Shown here in pieces: positions 51,872 to 60,042 of a stretch of 64,000 nucleotides of DNA. Position 1 is the first letter of the stretch, and every line of letters starts with the position of its first letter. The stretch comes from Haloarchaeobius salinus. Its GTDB lineage: Archaea; Halobacteriota; Halobacteria; Halobacteriales; Natrialbaceae. The notes beneath the pieces were generated by a model. The model made no database searches. It was not told the DNA's origin and saw only the letters and a program-made list of their open reading frames with translations. The stretch covers positions 558,001 through 622,000 of the forward strand of contig NZ_JANHAU010000002.1 in the NCBI RefSeq assembly GCF_024464185.1, given 5' to 3'. Both the position numbers and the translations under genes were made by a program.

Positions 51872-52699
51872 ATGCTGGAGCTGGAGCACCGCTTCCGCGT
51901 GGTCGATGTCCACGTCCAGCTGCCGACAGACGAGTACGGTTCGACCGGGACACACACCACGACGCCGGAGACCGTCGAGCGCGAGATGCGCCAGGCGGGT
52001 GTCGTGCGCGCGGTGACGTTCCCGGAGCCACGGCCGGACGAGGGGTCGTACCTGACCGCGAACAACGCGGTGGCACGGCACAGCGTCGACCGGCCGTTCC
52101 TGGCGTTCGCGCGGCTGGCGGGGCCGCGGGACCCGGGGGCGGGCGCGTCGAGCCGGCTGCGGAACCTGGCGGCGTCACGCAAGGAGTACCACGCCGGGCC
52201 CGAGGACGTGGAGCAGTACGCCTACGACGACCGGTTCCACGGGTTCGTCGTCGACCCGTTGCACGACGGGCTCCCGGACGGGGCGGTCGTCGACGTGCTC
52301 GGCGAGGTCGGCCTGCCGGTGCTGGTTCGCGCCGGCAGCGAGTTCCCGCCGGCCGCGGTCGAACGGACCCTGCTCGGGCGCGGCTTCCCGGTCGTCCTCG
52401 CGCACTTCGGTGGCTACCCGCTGGACCGGGAGGCGATAGAGCGCACCATCGAGCTGCTCGACGGCCACGACGACGTGTACGTCGACACGAGCTTCGTGCG
52501 GTTCCGCGAGCCGATGGAGCGGGCGTTGCTGGAGCATCCCGACCGGGTCCTGTTCGGCTCGGGTGCGCCGGCGGTCCACCCGAACGTGGGCGTGATGGAG
52601 CTGCTGACACTCGACGTCTCGGAGGACAAGATGCGCCGGGCCTTCTCGAAGAACGCGGTCCGGGTGGTCGACGGGCTCGCGCCGGAGGCGATGGACTGA
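51872..52699 (+). CDS. Amidohydrolase-superfamily protein
   Basis: A 275-residue TIM-barrel hydrolase of the amidohydrolase_2 type. The first metal motif is RVVDVHVQLPTD (about residues 8-19) with the second His replaced by Gln. PFLAFARLAGPRDPG, HGFVVDPLHDGLP, VVLAHFGGYPLDREAIERTIELL (His near residue 170) and DDVYVDTSFVRFREPMERAL, RVLFGSGAPAVHPNV (the S/D-x-P-x metal end) follow. The D-x-H-x-Q change at the first site suggests altered metal use. Substrate unknown. The start ATG 51872 is used. Confidence 0.78.
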   Translation: MLELEHRFRVVDVHVQLPTDEYGSTGTHTTTPETVEREMRQAGVVRAVTFPEPRPDEGSYLTANNAVARHSVDRPFLAFARLAGPRDPGAGASSRLRNLAASRKEYHAGPEDVEQYAYDDRFHGFVVDPLHDGLPDGAVVDVLGEVGLPVLVRAGSEFPPAAVERTLLGRGFPVVLAHFGGYPLDREAIERTIELLDGHDDVYVDTSFVRFREPMERALLEHPDRVLFGSGAPAVHPNVGVMELLTLDVSEDKMRRAFSKNAVRVVDGLAPEAMD

Positions 52700-52713
52700 G
52701 GCGGGAGTCGTCG

Positions 52714-53631
52714 TCAGTCGGCCGTCTCGGCGATGTCGTACCGACAGACGGCGCGGTCCGCGCGCGTGGAGACGCCGTTCGGATTTCTGCGGGGCGACCG
52801 GTCGGCCTTCCGTGCTGCGAGGCCGTCCTTCGCGCCGACGACGAGGCCCTTCGTGACGGCACGACCGCTCCCGAGCCACTCGGAGGGCGGTCGGTTCCCG
52901 GTCAGCACGTCGCGGAGGGAGGCGACTCCGTCGCCGAGTGCGTCGGCGAGGGTCCGACGCGCCACCGTCGGGCGGACGCCGTAGTTCTTCACCATGCGGT
53001 AGGCGAGCGCCCGGTACTTCCACTCCCAGTCCTCGGGTTCGCGACCGCCGTCTGTCTCGTACTCGCCGCGGACGCACATGTCGCCGCACCAGTCCACGTC
53101 GTAGCGCATGACGGCGATCCGGTGGGCGGCGTCGCGGGCACCGCCGGTCTGCAGGTACTCGTCGAAGCCGTCGAGTGCGGTGAGTGCACCCCGCCGGAGC
53201 GCGACGTTGTCGCCGTTGAAGTACGCGACTGGCCGGCCGGCGATGGTGCGGCGCTCCTCGGTCTCGGTGGTCATGCCGGCGGGGACGGTCCGATGGGTCG
53301 GGCCGGTGACGACGTCGGCCCCCTCGTCGAACGCCGCGACGAGCGCGTCGTGCCAGGACTCCTCGACGGCGAGGTCGTAGCTGACGAACGCGACGACGTC
53401 ACCGGTCGCGACCTCGAAGCCGGCGTTCCGGGCGACGTTGACGTTGCGCTCGCTGATCTCGACCAGCGTGTCGACGTCGTCCCGAGCCCTGACCATCCCG
53501 GTCGTCCCGTCGGAGGAGGGGCCGTTGACGACGACGACCTCGGCCGACGGGGCGACGCTCGAGAGCGCGTCGAGCGAGCTGTGGAGTCGGTCCCGACCGT
53601 TCAGGGTCGGAACGACCACCGAGAGGTCCAT
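52714..53631 (-). CDS. Glycosyltransferase family 2-like protein with altered DxD
   Basis: A 305-residue GT-A fold glycosyltransferase. MDLSVVVPTLNGRDRLHSSLDAL (residues 1-23) and EVVVVNGPSSDGT (residues about 31-43) are the nucleotide-binding start; the latter usually reads DDGS-x-DGT. ERNVNVARNAGFEVATGDVVAFVSYDLAVEESW follows, where the usual D-x-D is S-x-D (SYD). FNGDNVALRRGALTALDGFDEYLQTGGARDAAHRIA and VDWCGDMCVRGEYETDGG continue, and the last 80 residues have no membrane segment. It probably uses a nucleotide sugar, but donor and acceptor are unknown. Downstream of the amidohydrolase gene on the opposite strand. Confidence 0.8.
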   Translation of the reverse strand: MDLSVVVPTLNGRDRLHSSLDALSSVAPSAEVVVVNGPSSDGTTGMVRARDDVDTLVEISERNVNVARNAGFEVATGDVVAFVSYDLAVEESWHDALVAAFDEGADVVTGPTHRTVPAGMTTETEERRTIAGRPVAYFNGDNVALRRGALTALDGFDEYLQTGGARDAAHRIAVMRYDVDWCGDMCVRGEYETDGGREPEDWEWKYRALAYRMVKNYGVRPTVARRTLADALGDGVASLRDVLTGNRPPSEWLGSGRAVTKGLVVGAKDGLAARKADRSPRRNPNGVSTRADRAVCRYDIAETAD

Positions 53632-53690
53632 GTTCGACCCATACCGTTGCGACAGTTAAAAACAGGTATGACGGTCCGCCAATCTGTCTT

Positions 53691-54398
53691 TCATTCTACC
53701 GTCGCGGTCCAGTACGAAACGGATGCGAGGCGTTCGAGCCCCGGTGCCCCGAGGATACTCGTGTCGACGGAACGGAACGTCCGCGCGACGCTACCGGGGA
53801 TCTGCCGGTAGAAGCCGTACGGGAGCACGAAGTCGTGGTCGTCCTGTGCGAGCCGGAGTCCCGCGCTGTCCAGCAGGGACTCGACCTCGCCACGGGAGTA
53901 GAGCCGCGACCCCATCGGTAGCGCCCAGTTGTAGATACTCCGCGTCGAGAAGCGGTTGAACGTGTCGAAGAACACCTGGTCCTTCGAGACGCGCTGCATC
54001 TCGGCGAGGAACGATGCGGGGGTGTCGGCGAGGTGGAAGAAGCGCATCGCCATCACGGTGTCGAAGTGGTCGTCCGGGAAGGGGAGGCGCGCGGCGTCGC
54101 CACGCATGAACTCCAGGTGGTCGGCGACCCCGGCGGCCTGGGCCTTCTTCCGGCCCTGTTGTAGCATCTCGGCGGAGATGTCGAGGCCGACGATGTCGGC
54201 CCCGCGTTCGGCCAGCATCACCGTGAACCGGCCGGTCCCGCAGGCGATCTCGAGCACGTCCTTCCCGTCGACCGGGCCGATGGCTTCGAGGACGGCGCGC
54301 TTCTCGCGACGGTCGATGAGTCGACCGCCGCCGGAGAAGCGCTTCTCCTCGTACTCCTCGGCGACCTCGGCGGTCTGGTACCACTCCTGGCCCTTCAC
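53691..54398 (-). CDS. SAM-dependent class I methyltransferase
   Basis: A 235-residue Rossmann-fold methyltransferase. Motif I is DVLEIACGTGRFTVMLAERG (about residues 47-66), followed by DIVGLDISAEMLQQGRKKA, DAARLPFPDDHFDTVMAMRFFHLADTPASFLAEMQRV and FFDTFNRF, typical of UbiE/MenG-like enzymes. I use the GTG at 54398 since a TATA-like GTTTTATC lies about 30 bases before it; upstream codons add basic residues. The next gene upstream is a divergent tiny zinc protein. Substrate unknown. Confidence 0.85.
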   Translation of the reverse strand: MKGQEWYQTAEVAEEYEEKRFSGGGRLIDRREKRAVLEAIGPVDGKDVLEIACGTGRFTVMLAERGADIVGLDISAEMLQQGRKKAQAAGVADHLEFMRGDAARLPFPDDHFDTVMAMRFFHLADTPASFLAEMQRVSKDQVFFDTFNRFSTRSIYNWALPMGSRLYSRGEVESLLDSAGLRLAQDDHDFVLPYGFYRQIPGSVARTFRSVDTSILGAPGLERLASVSYWTATVE

Positions 54399-54490
54399 AC
54401 TGTCCGTTGCTACTTCCTCGGTGGGATAAAACGGTATTGGAGTCGTCCGGCGACACAACTGTTTTGCGTATTGTGAACGTACCACATGCC

Positions 54491-54634
54491 ATGCCTACCT
54501 GCGCGCACTGCGGGCGGACCGCCGCCGTCGAGGACCTCGTCAGACACGAGCACGAGACGCGAGTCGTCGTCCACTGCCCGGACTGCAACTGCGTCCTCGG
54601 CCGGTACCGCGACCCGAGCCTGCGCTCGCGGTGA
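54491..54634 (+). CDS. Tiny CPxCG-like zinc protein (47 aa)
   Basis: A 47-residue protein with two CxxC pairs, TCAHCGRT and HCPDCNCVLG, forming a four-cysteine zinc ribbon, plus histidines between. An upstream in-frame ATG at 54407 would precede by 28 residues of non-matching sequence, so 54491 is used. It is divergent from the methyltransferase gene, 92 bases away. Haloarchaea encode many such micro-zinc proteins whose roles in regulation are beginning to be recognised; this one is unassigned. Confidence 0.65.
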   Translation: MPTCAHCGRTAAVEDLVRHEHETRVVVHCPDCNCVLGRYRDPSLRSR

Positions 54635-54681
54635 GCGCCGGGACGGCCGACGACCCGGCCGGCGCAGCTCGCCTGTCCAGC

Positions 54682-55083
54682 TCAGTTCGCGACGACCCGC
54701 TCCGGCCGGATGCGGATGACGACCCGTTCGCCCATCTCCTCGCCGTGATTCGGGTACTCGTCGAGGTCCATGTACCGGCCCGCGAGCTCGTCGGCGTGTG
54801 CGTCCGCCCCCTCGGCCGACACCGACTCGACCTCGCCCTGCACCGAGAGGTACCGGTACGGGTCCCCGGGGTCGCTCATCTCGATGCCGACCTGTGCGTC
54901 CCGGCTCACGTTGCGCTCCTTCCGCCGGCCGCGGGCCGTGTTCACCAGCACGTGGTTCGCCTCCGGGTCGTAGTCGACCCAGACCGGCGTCACCTGTGGG
55001 GTACCGTCCGGCATCAGCGTCGCGAAGTGCGCGAACGTCTTCTTCTCGAACAGGTCGCGGTGGGAGGACGGGATCTCGGCCAT
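54682..55083 (-). CDS. PPOX-class flavin/F420-dependent enzyme
   Basis: A 133-residue split-barrel flavoprotein. The N-terminus reads IPSSHRDLFEKKTFAHFATLMPDGTPQVTPVWVDY (about residues 5-39), the signature of the PPOX F420/FMN family, followed by HVLVNTARGRRKERNVSRDAQVGIEMSD and YLSVQGEVESV. Such enzymes reduce small substrates with F420H2 or FMNH2; the cofactor here is not determined by motif. Start at ATG 55083. It is divergent from the MarR-like gene, 135 bases away. Confidence 0.9.
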   Translation of the reverse strand: MAEIPSSHRDLFEKKTFAHFATLMPDGTPQVTPVWVDYDPEANHVLVNTARGRRKERNVSRDAQVGIEMSDPGDPYRYLSVQGEVESVSAEGADAHADELAGRYMDLDEYPNHGEEMGERVVIRIRPERVVAN

Positions 55084-55137
55084 ACCAGCCGTTCGCACCG
55101 CCGCCGCAAAAGCTACCGTGTCCCCGACTACCGTGGC

Positions 55138-55184
55138 ATATTATCACTTAATATTATCTCAACAATACCCACCTACCTATAGCC
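55138..55184. promoter_or_regulatory. Divergent promoter region with ATATTATC direct repeats
   Basis: A low-GC patch between the PPOX and MarR-like genes. ATATTATC occurs at 55138-55145 and again at 55151-55158, with 13 bases between starts. A TATA-like CCTATAG lies near 55176-55184, though about 40 bases from ATG 55219. It could be an autoregulatory site for the adjacent regulator. Confidence 0.45.
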
Positions 55185-55218
55185 AACCCTTAACACCTGG
55201 TTCCCGCTTTCGGTGTGT

Positions 55219-55500
55219 ATGAGCATGAGCACCGCCGACGACCGTGCAGACGATGCCGAAGAACTCCTCTCCGATGCGGAGTACCGGGAGCGCCTCCGCG
55301 AGCTCCCCCCGAGCGCGAAGCTCGTCTCCAAGGTACTGGAGACGGAGGCTCCGCTCTCGCAGGGGCAGCTCGCCGAGGAGTCCCTGCTCCCCGACCGTAC
55401 GGTCCGGTACGCGCTCAACCGCCTCGAGGAGGCCGGGCTCGTCAGCTCCCGCTACAGCTTCCAGGACGCCCGGAAGCAGGTCTACTTCCTGAACTGCTGA
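55219..55500 (+). CDS. MarR-like winged-helix regulator
   Basis: A 93-residue DNA-binding protein consisting of a single winged helix: AEELLSDAEYRERLRELPPSAKLVSKVLETEAPLSQGQLAEESLLPDRTVRYALNRLEEAGLVSSRYSFQDARKQVYFLNC. The HTH helix is QLAEESLLPDRTVRYALNRL (about residues 50-70). It matches haloarchaeal MarR/Trh-type regulators, one of many such short regulators. Start ATG 55219; an in-frame ATG at 55225 is a possible alternative. The next gene, 40 bases later, is an MBL hydrolase in the same direction. Confidence 0.85.
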   Translation: MSMSTADDRADDAEELLSDAEYRERLRELPPSAKLVSKVLETEAPLSQGQLAEESLLPDRTVRYALNRLEEAGLVSSRYSFQDARKQVYFLNC

Positions 55501-55540
55501 GGCCGACCGCTTTTCTCGTTCGCGCCCGACCAGCCACCAC

Positions 55541-56320
55541 GTGAACGACATCACCACCGTCCCGGTCGGGGTTTCGACACGCGCCCCGTCGGGACGGACG
55601 AACACGTACCTCGTCGGTGACGACCCCGCGGTCCTCGTCGACCCCGCCGGCCGGAGCGACGAGCTCGACGCCGCCGTCGCGGAACGCTCGGTCGGCCACG
55701 TCGTCGTCACGCACACCCACCGCGACCACGTCGGCGCAGTGGCCGAGTACGCCGCCGAGTCGGACGCGACGGTATGGGCACGATACGGCCGCACCGACCG
55801 GTTCGCCGACGCGACCGGGGCCACGCCCGACGGGACGCTCCGGGATGGGGACGTGCTGCCGGAGACCGACGTGACCGCCGTCGAGACGCCCGGACACGCG
55901 CCGGACCATCTCGCCTTCGAGACCGACGCCGGCATCGTCTGTGGCGACCTCGCCGTCGCCGCGGGCAGCGTCGTCGTCGGGCGACCCGATGGCGACCTCC
56001 GGGCGTACCTCGCGAGCCTCCGTCGTGTGTACGCCCGCGACCCGGACCGACTCTTTCCGGGCCACGGCCCCACTGTCGACGACCCGCGTGCGACCTGCGC
56101 GCGGCTCATCCACCACCGCCTCGACCGGGAGGAACGCGTGCTCGCCGCCGTCGAGAACGGCGCGACCCGCCTCGGCGAGGTACTCGACGCCGCCTACGAC
56201 AAGGACCTCGCCGGCGTCCGCGACCTCGCGCTCCGGACCGTGGAGTCCCACCTCCGGAAGCTCGCGGTCGAGGGGCGAATCCGCTGGGACGGCCGTGAGG
56301 TCGCCCCTGCCGACGACTGA
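55541..56320 (+). CDS. MBL-fold metallo-hydrolase, LACTB2-like
   Basis: A 259-residue metallo-beta-lactamase-fold enzyme. The zinc motif is HVVVTHTHRDHVGAV (HTHRDH, about residues 58-63). Others are ETPGHAPDHLAFETDAGIVCGDLAVA (about 112-137), the SH at RLFPGHGPTV (about 170-178), and the C-terminal winged extension RLGEVLDAAYD, TVESHLRKLAVEGRIRWDGREV, typical of LACTB2 and its relatives that act on RNA or acyl-thioesters. Start is GTG 55541. Follows the MarR-like gene and may be its target. Confidence 0.9.
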   Translation: MNDITTVPVGVSTRAPSGRTNTYLVGDDPAVLVDPAGRSDELDAAVAERSVGHVVVTHTHRDHVGAVAEYAAESDATVWARYGRTDRFADATGATPDGTLRDGDVLPETDVTAVETPGHAPDHLAFETDAGIVCGDLAVAAGSVVVGRPDGDLRAYLASLRRVYARDPDRLFPGHGPTVDDPRATCARLIHHRLDREERVLAAVENGATRLGEVLDAAYDKDLAGVRDLALRTVESHLRKLAVEGRIRWDGREVAPADD

Positions 56321-56359
56321 CGCCAGCCTTTTGCCCACCAGTCACGGAGCTACCACTGG

Positions 56360-57022
56360 ATGGAGTCACTCGAAGCCGAACTCGACCGCGCCCGCGAACT
56401 GGCCGTCGCCGACCTCGCCGACGCCATCGAGACCATCGGCTTCGAGTGCACGCGCTGTGGGGCCTGCTGCACCGCCGAGGACGACGATCCGCACACTGCG
56501 ACCGTCTTCCCGGACGAGGTCCGCGACCTGCAGGCCGCCACCGACTACGACTTCCGCGACGTGGCCCGCCCGATGCCGTACGGGCTCGACGAGACCGACG
56601 ACGGGGGCGTCGGGGGCGAGACGTTCGAGTGGGCGCTCCAGACCGACTCCTGTGGCGACTGCACCTTCTACGCCGAGGACGACGACGGCGTCGGCGCGTG
56701 TACCGTCCACGACGACCGCCCGCTCGTCTGCCGGACGTACCCGTTCAGCGTCGCGCTCGCCGGCACCAGCCAGCCGATGGGCGAGGCCGTCGACGAGGAG
56801 GGGCTGGTCCGCGCCCACGAGTGCGAGGGGCTCGGACGGGACATCTCGCGCGAGGACGCCGAAGAACTGGCGGCGACGCTCAAGGAACGAGCGGTTCGAG
56901 AGCTGGAAGAAGCTATCGGGGTCAGGGACGCATACGAGCCCGCCCGTCCCGAGCCGGGTGCCGTCGTCGTCCACGACAGCGAGGGCGCGAAACGGCCGGA
57001 CGGGTCGGCCTACGAGCGCTAG
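56360..57022 (+). CDS. YkgJ-type cysteine-cluster protein
   Basis: A 220-residue protein with the YkgJ family pattern of cysteines: FECTRCGACCT (about residues 28-38), DSCGDCTFY, and GACTVHDDRPLVCRTYPFSV (about 114-135). The cysteines C-x2-C-x2-C-C and the later C-x-V/I-x7-P-x-x-C-R-x-Y/F-P match the family, which binds iron-sulfur or zinc and is implicated in protein hydroxylation or redox in a few lineages. Archaeal role unknown. It overlaps the convergent TRAM gene by four bases at the 3' end (57019-57022). Confidence 0.88.
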   Translation: MESLEAELDRARELAVADLADAIETIGFECTRCGACCTAEDDDPHTATVFPDEVRDLQAATDYDFRDVARPMPYGLDETDDGGVGGETFEWALQTDSCGDCTFYAEDDDGVGACTVHDDRPLVCRTYPFSVALAGTSQPMGEAVDEEGLVRAHECEGLGRDISREDAEELAATLKERAVRELEEAIGVRDAYEPARPEPGAVVVHDSEGAKRPDGSAYER

Positions 57023-57420
57023 AAGGTGTCCTCGATGATCTCGCCGACCGCGAAGTTCGACTTGACCTCGGTGACCTCGATCTTCACGCGCTCACCGACC
57101 TCTGCACCCGGGACGATGATGACGTAGCCGCGCTCGACGCGGGCGATGCCGTCGCCCTGCTTGCCGATGTCCTCGATCTCGACGTAGCGCGTCTCGCCGA
57201 TCTCGACCGGCGGCTGGGGCTCCGAGGGAGCCGTATCGTGGCTCTCGGTCCCCTGTGTGGTCTCCTCACGTTCCCGCTCGATGAGTGCGACTCGGTACGT
57301 CTCGCCGGGTTCCACCGACCCGGTGTCCACCTCCTGGCGCGGTACTTCGACGACGTAGGAACCGTCCTCGACCTCGACCTCCGCACTGAACAGACACAGT
57401 AGCTTATCAGATATCTCCAC
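57019..57420 (-). CDS. TRAM-domain RNA-binding protein
   Basis: A 133-residue small protein. A C-terminal TRAM domain (PVEIGETRYVEIEDIGKQGDGIARVERGYVIIVPGAEVGERVKIEVTEVKSNFAVGEII, about residues 70-130) is a classic archaeal RNA-binding module, similar to those found alone in cold-shock-like roles. The N-terminal 50 residues, MEISDKLLCLFSAEVEVEDGSYVVEVPRQEV, are a short beta-domain that occurs in haloarchaeal TRAM proteins. Start at ATG 57420. The next gene upstream is a radical SAM enzyme also on the minus strand, 111 bases away, not obviously coupled. Confidence 0.9.
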   Translation of the reverse strand: MEISDKLLCLFSAEVEVEDGSYVVEVPRQEVDTGSVEPGETYRVALIEREREETTQGTESHDTAPSEPQPPVEIGETRYVEIEDIGKQGDGIARVERGYVIIVPGAEVGERVKIEVTEVKSNFAVGEIIEDTF

Positions 57421-57531
57421 AGTGAACCTCCACCAGAGTACTGGTACGGGTGGGTATTAGAATTACCGTTGCCGTCCGGAATCAAACGGCAAGCACCGGA
57501 CTCGACGGGCGTCGGCGTCGGTGACCCGGTC

Positions 57532-59253
57532 TCAGTCAGCGCCGGAGCCCGACGAACTGCCCGCGTACTTCCGCAGGTCGACGTCGGCGGACACCTCCTC
57601 GGGAGCGGTGTACGGCCGGTTGACGACGATGTCGCCCGCCGTCCCCTTCCCGATGCCGGGGATGGCGGTGAGCTCCTTCAGCGACGCCTCGTTGAAGTCG
57701 AGCGGGTACGGCACGCCCGTCACCGAGCGGTAGCCGTGGTCCACGACGGCCACGTCGATGGTCAGTCCGAGTTCGCGCTCGCCCGGCAGCCCGACGAGCA
57801 GGGGGTAGGTACCGAGCTGCCGCCCGAACGTCGTGCCGTCCTCGTGGTACTCCAGGTGGACGTCCGGGAGCACGGTGCCCGGCGGCGCGAGGCGCTGCAG
57901 CATCGGGTTGTCTATCTCCTCGCGCACCTGCGTCTTGTACCGCTTGAACAGCGACTTGTGGTCGTGGGCGATGTGTGCGCCCTCGCTGTTCATCTCCGTC
58001 CCCGCGAACGTCATCACCTGCCGGATGTTCACCCGGCGGAGCATCAGCCCCGCGTCGTAGACGCGCTGGAGGAACTGCCGGTTCAGCTCGTAGGTCTCCT
58101 CGCGCTCGTCCTTCAGCCCGTGCAGGAGGTTGATTCCGGGGAGGAGCTTGGGGAGGCGTCGCGGTGCGTCGGGGCCGGTCGACGGCCCTGTACCGGGCTC
58201 GTCGCCGGGTCGCCAGCCACCCTCCTCGTTGACTATCTTGACGGCCTCGAAGCACTCCTCCGCGGTGACGTTCAGGTTGTTCGCCTCCTGCACGACGGGG
58301 TCCGCGGACTCCAGCCCGAACGCCGCCGTGTCGCCCGGCGTGTTGTGCTTCGCGATGACGCGGATGCCCTCCCGCGAGAGTTCGGGCCACTCGACGACCG
58401 TGATGGGGTTCATGTTGTCGAGGTGGAGCGTCCCGAGGTCGGGTGCGACCTCGTGGATACCGCCGTACAGCTCCCGGAGCGCGTCGGGATTGGGCTTCTC
58501 GCCGTCGCCGCCGTAGGCGAGGATGTCGGCCTGCCGACCGAGCCGGAAGTGCCGCGCGCCGCGGTCGTACAGCTCCCCGACCTCGCTCACGACCGAGTCG
58601 GGCGACCGGAACGACGGGTCGCCATAGAGGGGCTCGGTGCAGAACGAGCACCGGTACGGACAGCCCCGCGAGGTCTCCATCTCGCAGATGAGGTACTCGG
58701 GGTGGTTCGGGTGCTGTTCGACGACGAACGCGCCCTTCGCCGCCCAGCGGTCGATCTCGCGGTTGTCGCGCATCCGGTTGTTGAACCCCTCCAGCCCGGA
58801 CTCGACGAGGTCGTACGCGGCGGCCTCCACGTCGCCCTTCGCCACGAAGTCGTAGTCGAGGTCGTCGCGCTCGGTCTCGGTCGCCCCGGCGTTCTCGTCG
58901 CCGACGCCGAACTTGACGGGGCCGCCCATCAGCGTCGTCCCGTCGGCGGTCCAGGCGATCTCGCGCACCTCGTCGGGTTCGGCGGGCTTCCCGCCGACGT
59001 ACTTCCCGGGGACGGTCATCCCGCCCAGGTAGCAGACGAGGTCGGCGTCGGCCACGTCCGCCCACAGCATCCGGTCGTCGCGCAGCTCGTCGATGGTGTG
59101 GTAGGTGATGCGCTCCGCGGGGACCCCGGCGTCGACCAGCGCCCCGGCGGTGTACCGGGGGTACGTCGAGATGTACGGCGGCACCCCGAAGTGCGCCGGC
59201 TCGTCGACGTAGCCGTCGACGATGGTCACGTCGAGCTCGGCGGGGTCTGTCAT
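57532..59253 (-). CDS. Radical SAM protein with C-terminal helix-hairpin-helix (COG1031)
   Basis: A 573-residue iron-sulfur enzyme. The 4Fe-4S motif is EMETSRGCPYRCSFCTEPLYG (C-x3-C-x2-C, about residues 192-200), and the N-terminal 140 residues (VTIVDGYVDEPAHFGVPPYISTYPRYTAGAL, TPVPGKYVGGKP) form a B12-like domain without a cobalamin motif. The C-terminal helix-hairpin-helix LKELTAIPGIGKGTAGDIVVNRP (about 525-547) is typical of this archaeal family. Its reaction is unknown; relatives modify RNA or DNA. Start at ATG 59253. It has no operon partners upstream. Confidence 0.9.
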   Translation of the reverse strand: MTDPAELDVTIVDGYVDEPAHFGVPPYISTYPRYTAGALVDAGVPAERITYHTIDELRDDRMLWADVADADLVCYLGGMTVPGKYVGGKPAEPDEVREIAWTADGTTLMGGPVKFGVGDENAGATETERDDLDYDFVAKGDVEAAAYDLVESGLEGFNNRMRDNREIDRWAAKGAFVVEQHPNHPEYLICEMETSRGCPYRCSFCTEPLYGDPSFRSPDSVVSEVGELYDRGARHFRLGRQADILAYGGDGEKPNPDALRELYGGIHEVAPDLGTLHLDNMNPITVVEWPELSREGIRVIAKHNTPGDTAAFGLESADPVVQEANNLNVTAEECFEAVKIVNEEGGWRPGDEPGTGPSTGPDAPRRLPKLLPGINLLHGLKDEREETYELNRQFLQRVYDAGLMLRRVNIRQVMTFAGTEMNSEGAHIAHDHKSLFKRYKTQVREEIDNPMLQRLAPPGTVLPDVHLEYHEDGTTFGRQLGTYPLLVGLPGERELGLTIDVAVVDHGYRSVTGVPYPLDFNEASLKELTAIPGIGKGTAGDIVVNRPYTAPEEVSADVDLRKYAGSSSGSGAD

Positions 59254-59371
59254 AGGGCGTGGTTGCGTCTCGACGGGGAAGAAGTTGACTACACGCGGTC
59301 GGCGACGCTCGATGGTGGCAGGGGTTCCGCCCTCCGAAAACTGTTTTCCCGTGACGCCCCAAGCATCGGGT

Positions 59372-59530
59372 ATGCCCGCGACGATGGAAGTACGGTGTAC
59401 GGAGACGGACTGCGAGCTCGACATGTTCGAGCTGCACTACACCTACGACATGCCGGACGACGTGACCGTCGAGGACTTCGCCTGCCCGTACTGCGGGACC
59501 ACGGCCGGGCTGGAGGAGATCGAGCTATGA
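59372..59530 (+). CDS. Small zinc ribbon protein (52 aa)
   Basis: A 52-residue protein with cysteines in RCTETDCEL and FACPYCGTT (CPYCG), a four-cysteine ribbon. It opens an overlapping cassette: its TGA is in the ATGA that starts the Hsp20-like gene. The start ATG 59372 is natural. Small zinc-ribbon proteins of this kind are common in haloarchaea; function unknown. Confidence 0.7.
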   Translation: MPATMEVRCTETDCELDMFELHYTYDMPDDVTVEDFACPYCGTTAGLEEIEL

Positions 59531-60042
59531 CGATCCGCGAGTTCGGCCGGTCGGTCAGCAACGGCGTCCTGCGACAGATTGGCCGCGCGTCCTCGCAGGT
59601 GCAGGAGAACCGGCCGCTGCCGACGGACCTGCTGGAGAGCGACGACGCCTACCTCGCCGTCTTCGACGCGCCGGGGGCGACCCACGCCGACGTGCAGGTC
59701 CGCTACGACGACGGCGCGGTGAAGGTCCGCATCGACCGCTTCCGGGAGTTCCACGAGGGCTTCGACATGCGAATCCCCGGCCGCGGCATGGCGCTCGACG
59801 GCCGGGTCCGGCTCCCGGCCGACGCGCTGGTCGACCCCGAGTCCGCCACCGCGACCCTCCGAAAGAACGGCACGCTGGAGGTCGAGGTCCCGAAGGCGGT
59901 CACCGAGGAGGACGAGGGAGACGGCGGCGGTGGCGACACCGACACCGTGACCATCGCCGAGGTGGGCGACGGTGACGACGAGACCGACGACGCGAGTGCG
60001 GACGCCGACGCGAGCGCCGACGCTGCCGCCGACGAGTCGTGA
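59527..60042 (+). CDS. Hsp20/alpha-crystallin-type small heat shock protein
   Basis: A 171-residue protein with an alpha-crystallin domain: DAYLAVFDAPGATHADVQVRYDDGAVKVRIDRFREFHEGFDMRIPGRGMALDGRVRLPADALVDPESATATLRKNGTLEVEVPKA (about residues 38-125). GTLEVEVPK is the A-x-x-x-n-G-v-L diagnostic turn. The N-terminal 30 residues are short and the C-terminal 50 are an Asp/Glu/Gly/Ala low-complexity tail (EEDEGDGGGGDTDT). It is coupled by ATGA to the zinc-ribbon gene and by GTGA to the lipoprotein gene. Confidence 0.88.
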   Translation: MTIREFGRSVSNGVLRQIGRASSQVQENRPLPTDLLESDDAYLAVFDAPGATHADVQVRYDDGAVKVRIDRFREFHEGFDMRIPGRGMALDGRVRLPADALVDPESATATLRKNGTLEVEVPKAVTEEDEGDGGGGDTDTVTIAEVGDGDDETDDASADADASADAAADES

